In this document: positions 52,286-52,561 of the stretch, piece by piece
Layout of the letters: every line of letters begins with the position of its first letter
Position numbering within the stretch: the first letter of the stretch is position 1
Origin: Verrucomicrobiota bacterium
GTDB taxonomy: Bacteria; Verrucomicrobiota; Verrucomicrobiia; Limisphaerales; UBA1319
DNA length: 52,561 nt
Assembly: GCA_022709905.1 (NCBI GenBank)
Contig: JAKLHY010000056.1
Coordinates: 1 to 52,561 of the forward strand
Reading direction: 5' to 3'
The notes under the pieces: generated by a model
The model's database searches: none
Seen by the model: only the letters and a program-made list of their open reading frames with translations
What the model was told of the DNA's origin: nothing
Translations under genes and position numbers: made by a program

Positions 52286-52510
52286 AAGTTGCCCTTCTGC
52301 AAAGCGGATCCCGCTTTCGAGAAGCCCCCGACTGCACGCCAACGCGTGTTCGGAATATCGCGCTTCATCAGATGGGACGTCTTAGTCTGCGCCGCTTCAG
52401 CGAGATCTGCCTCTGATTATGGATTGGGAGATCATCAAGAAATCGGGACCAAAGTCAATCATGAAACCTGAGCCGCAAGTCAAACGCAGCGCGTATTCAT
52501 GAAGGGTTTT

Positions 52511-52561
52511 TCACAGTTTAGGCCGCTGGCGGGTGACAAAGGCCACGGCCATGGCCAGATT
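52511..52561 (-). CDS. Possible C-terminal tail of a gene continuing beyond the window
   Basis: The last 51 bases read on the minus strand as NLAMAVAFVTRQRPKL followed by TGA (52513-52511). A hydrophobic run followed by a basic tail could be the end of a membrane anchor, for example a PEP-CTERM-like sorting tail, but 16 codons are too few to decide. The 52286-52510 stretch between it and the PA14 gene has no other gene and should contain that gene's promoter; no clear -35/-10 was seen. Confidence 0.25.
   Translation of the reverse strand, partial: NLAMAVAFVTRQRPKL

Overview
The window looks like chromosomal DNA of a verrucomicrobial (PVC-group) heterotroph, probably from the Pedosphaera/Limisphaera-type lineages. 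This is inferred from gene style, not from any marker gene. The signs are huge secreted proteins built from thrombospondin type-3, lamin-tail/CotH, PA14 and Ig-like modules that share a C-terminal beta domain; Tat-exported Gfo/Idh/MocA oxidoreductases; secreted HEAT-repeat proteins; an ECF sigma factor paired with a VWA protein; weak or absent Shine-Dalgarno sequences; and many small inverted-repeat elements between genes. No rRNA, tRNA, CRISPR array or complete insertion sequence was seen.

Layout. 1-682 holds a decayed remnant resembling the C-terminal domain of a REP-associated transposase, followed by two small palindromes. 683-3541 (-) is a three-unit secreted protein with TSP3 repeats. 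3898-8392 (+) is a TolC-type outer-membrane factor overlapping a CzcA/CusA-type heavy-metal RND pump, with no adaptor gene. 8543-10915 (+) is a heparinase II/III-like polysaccharide lyase. 10980-13212 (-) is a broken SGNH hydrolase next to a FucP-like sugar permease. 13504-19646 (+) is a probable carbohydrate-catabolism cluster: Gfo/Idh oxidoreductase, DeoC aldolase, a second (Tat-type) Gfo/Idh oxidoreductase carrying an in-frame repeat element, and a HEAT protein. 19742-22521 (-) encodes a two-subunit 2-oxoacid:ferredoxin oxidoreductase, followed upstream by a HAD phosphatase (-). 23644-29694 (+) is a 2016-residue CotH/lamin-tail protein.

30550-42884 (+) is the most distinctive block. It has a membrane serine/threonine kinase, an ECF sigma factor, a membrane VWA protein whose start codon overlaps the sigma stop codon, and a 2412-residue membrane protein that is an internal duplication of two large extracytoplasmic halves. 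The layout suggests a regulated envelope system whose function I cannot name. Convergent to it are an AspT/YidE-type transporter, a response-regulator/HDOD protein fused through a membrane segment to a GspB-like domain, and a TonB-like protein (all -). A 1308-residue PA14/Ig/ThuA-like secreted protein (-) closes the window.

The best novelty candidates are (i) a 273-bp palindromic element with 30-bp terminal inverted repeats and a TTA duplication, inserted in frame between the start codon and the Tat motif of an oxidoreductase, with a second degenerate copy inside the broken SGNH gene in the same reading frame; and (ii) the sigma/VWA/giant-duplicated-protein operon.
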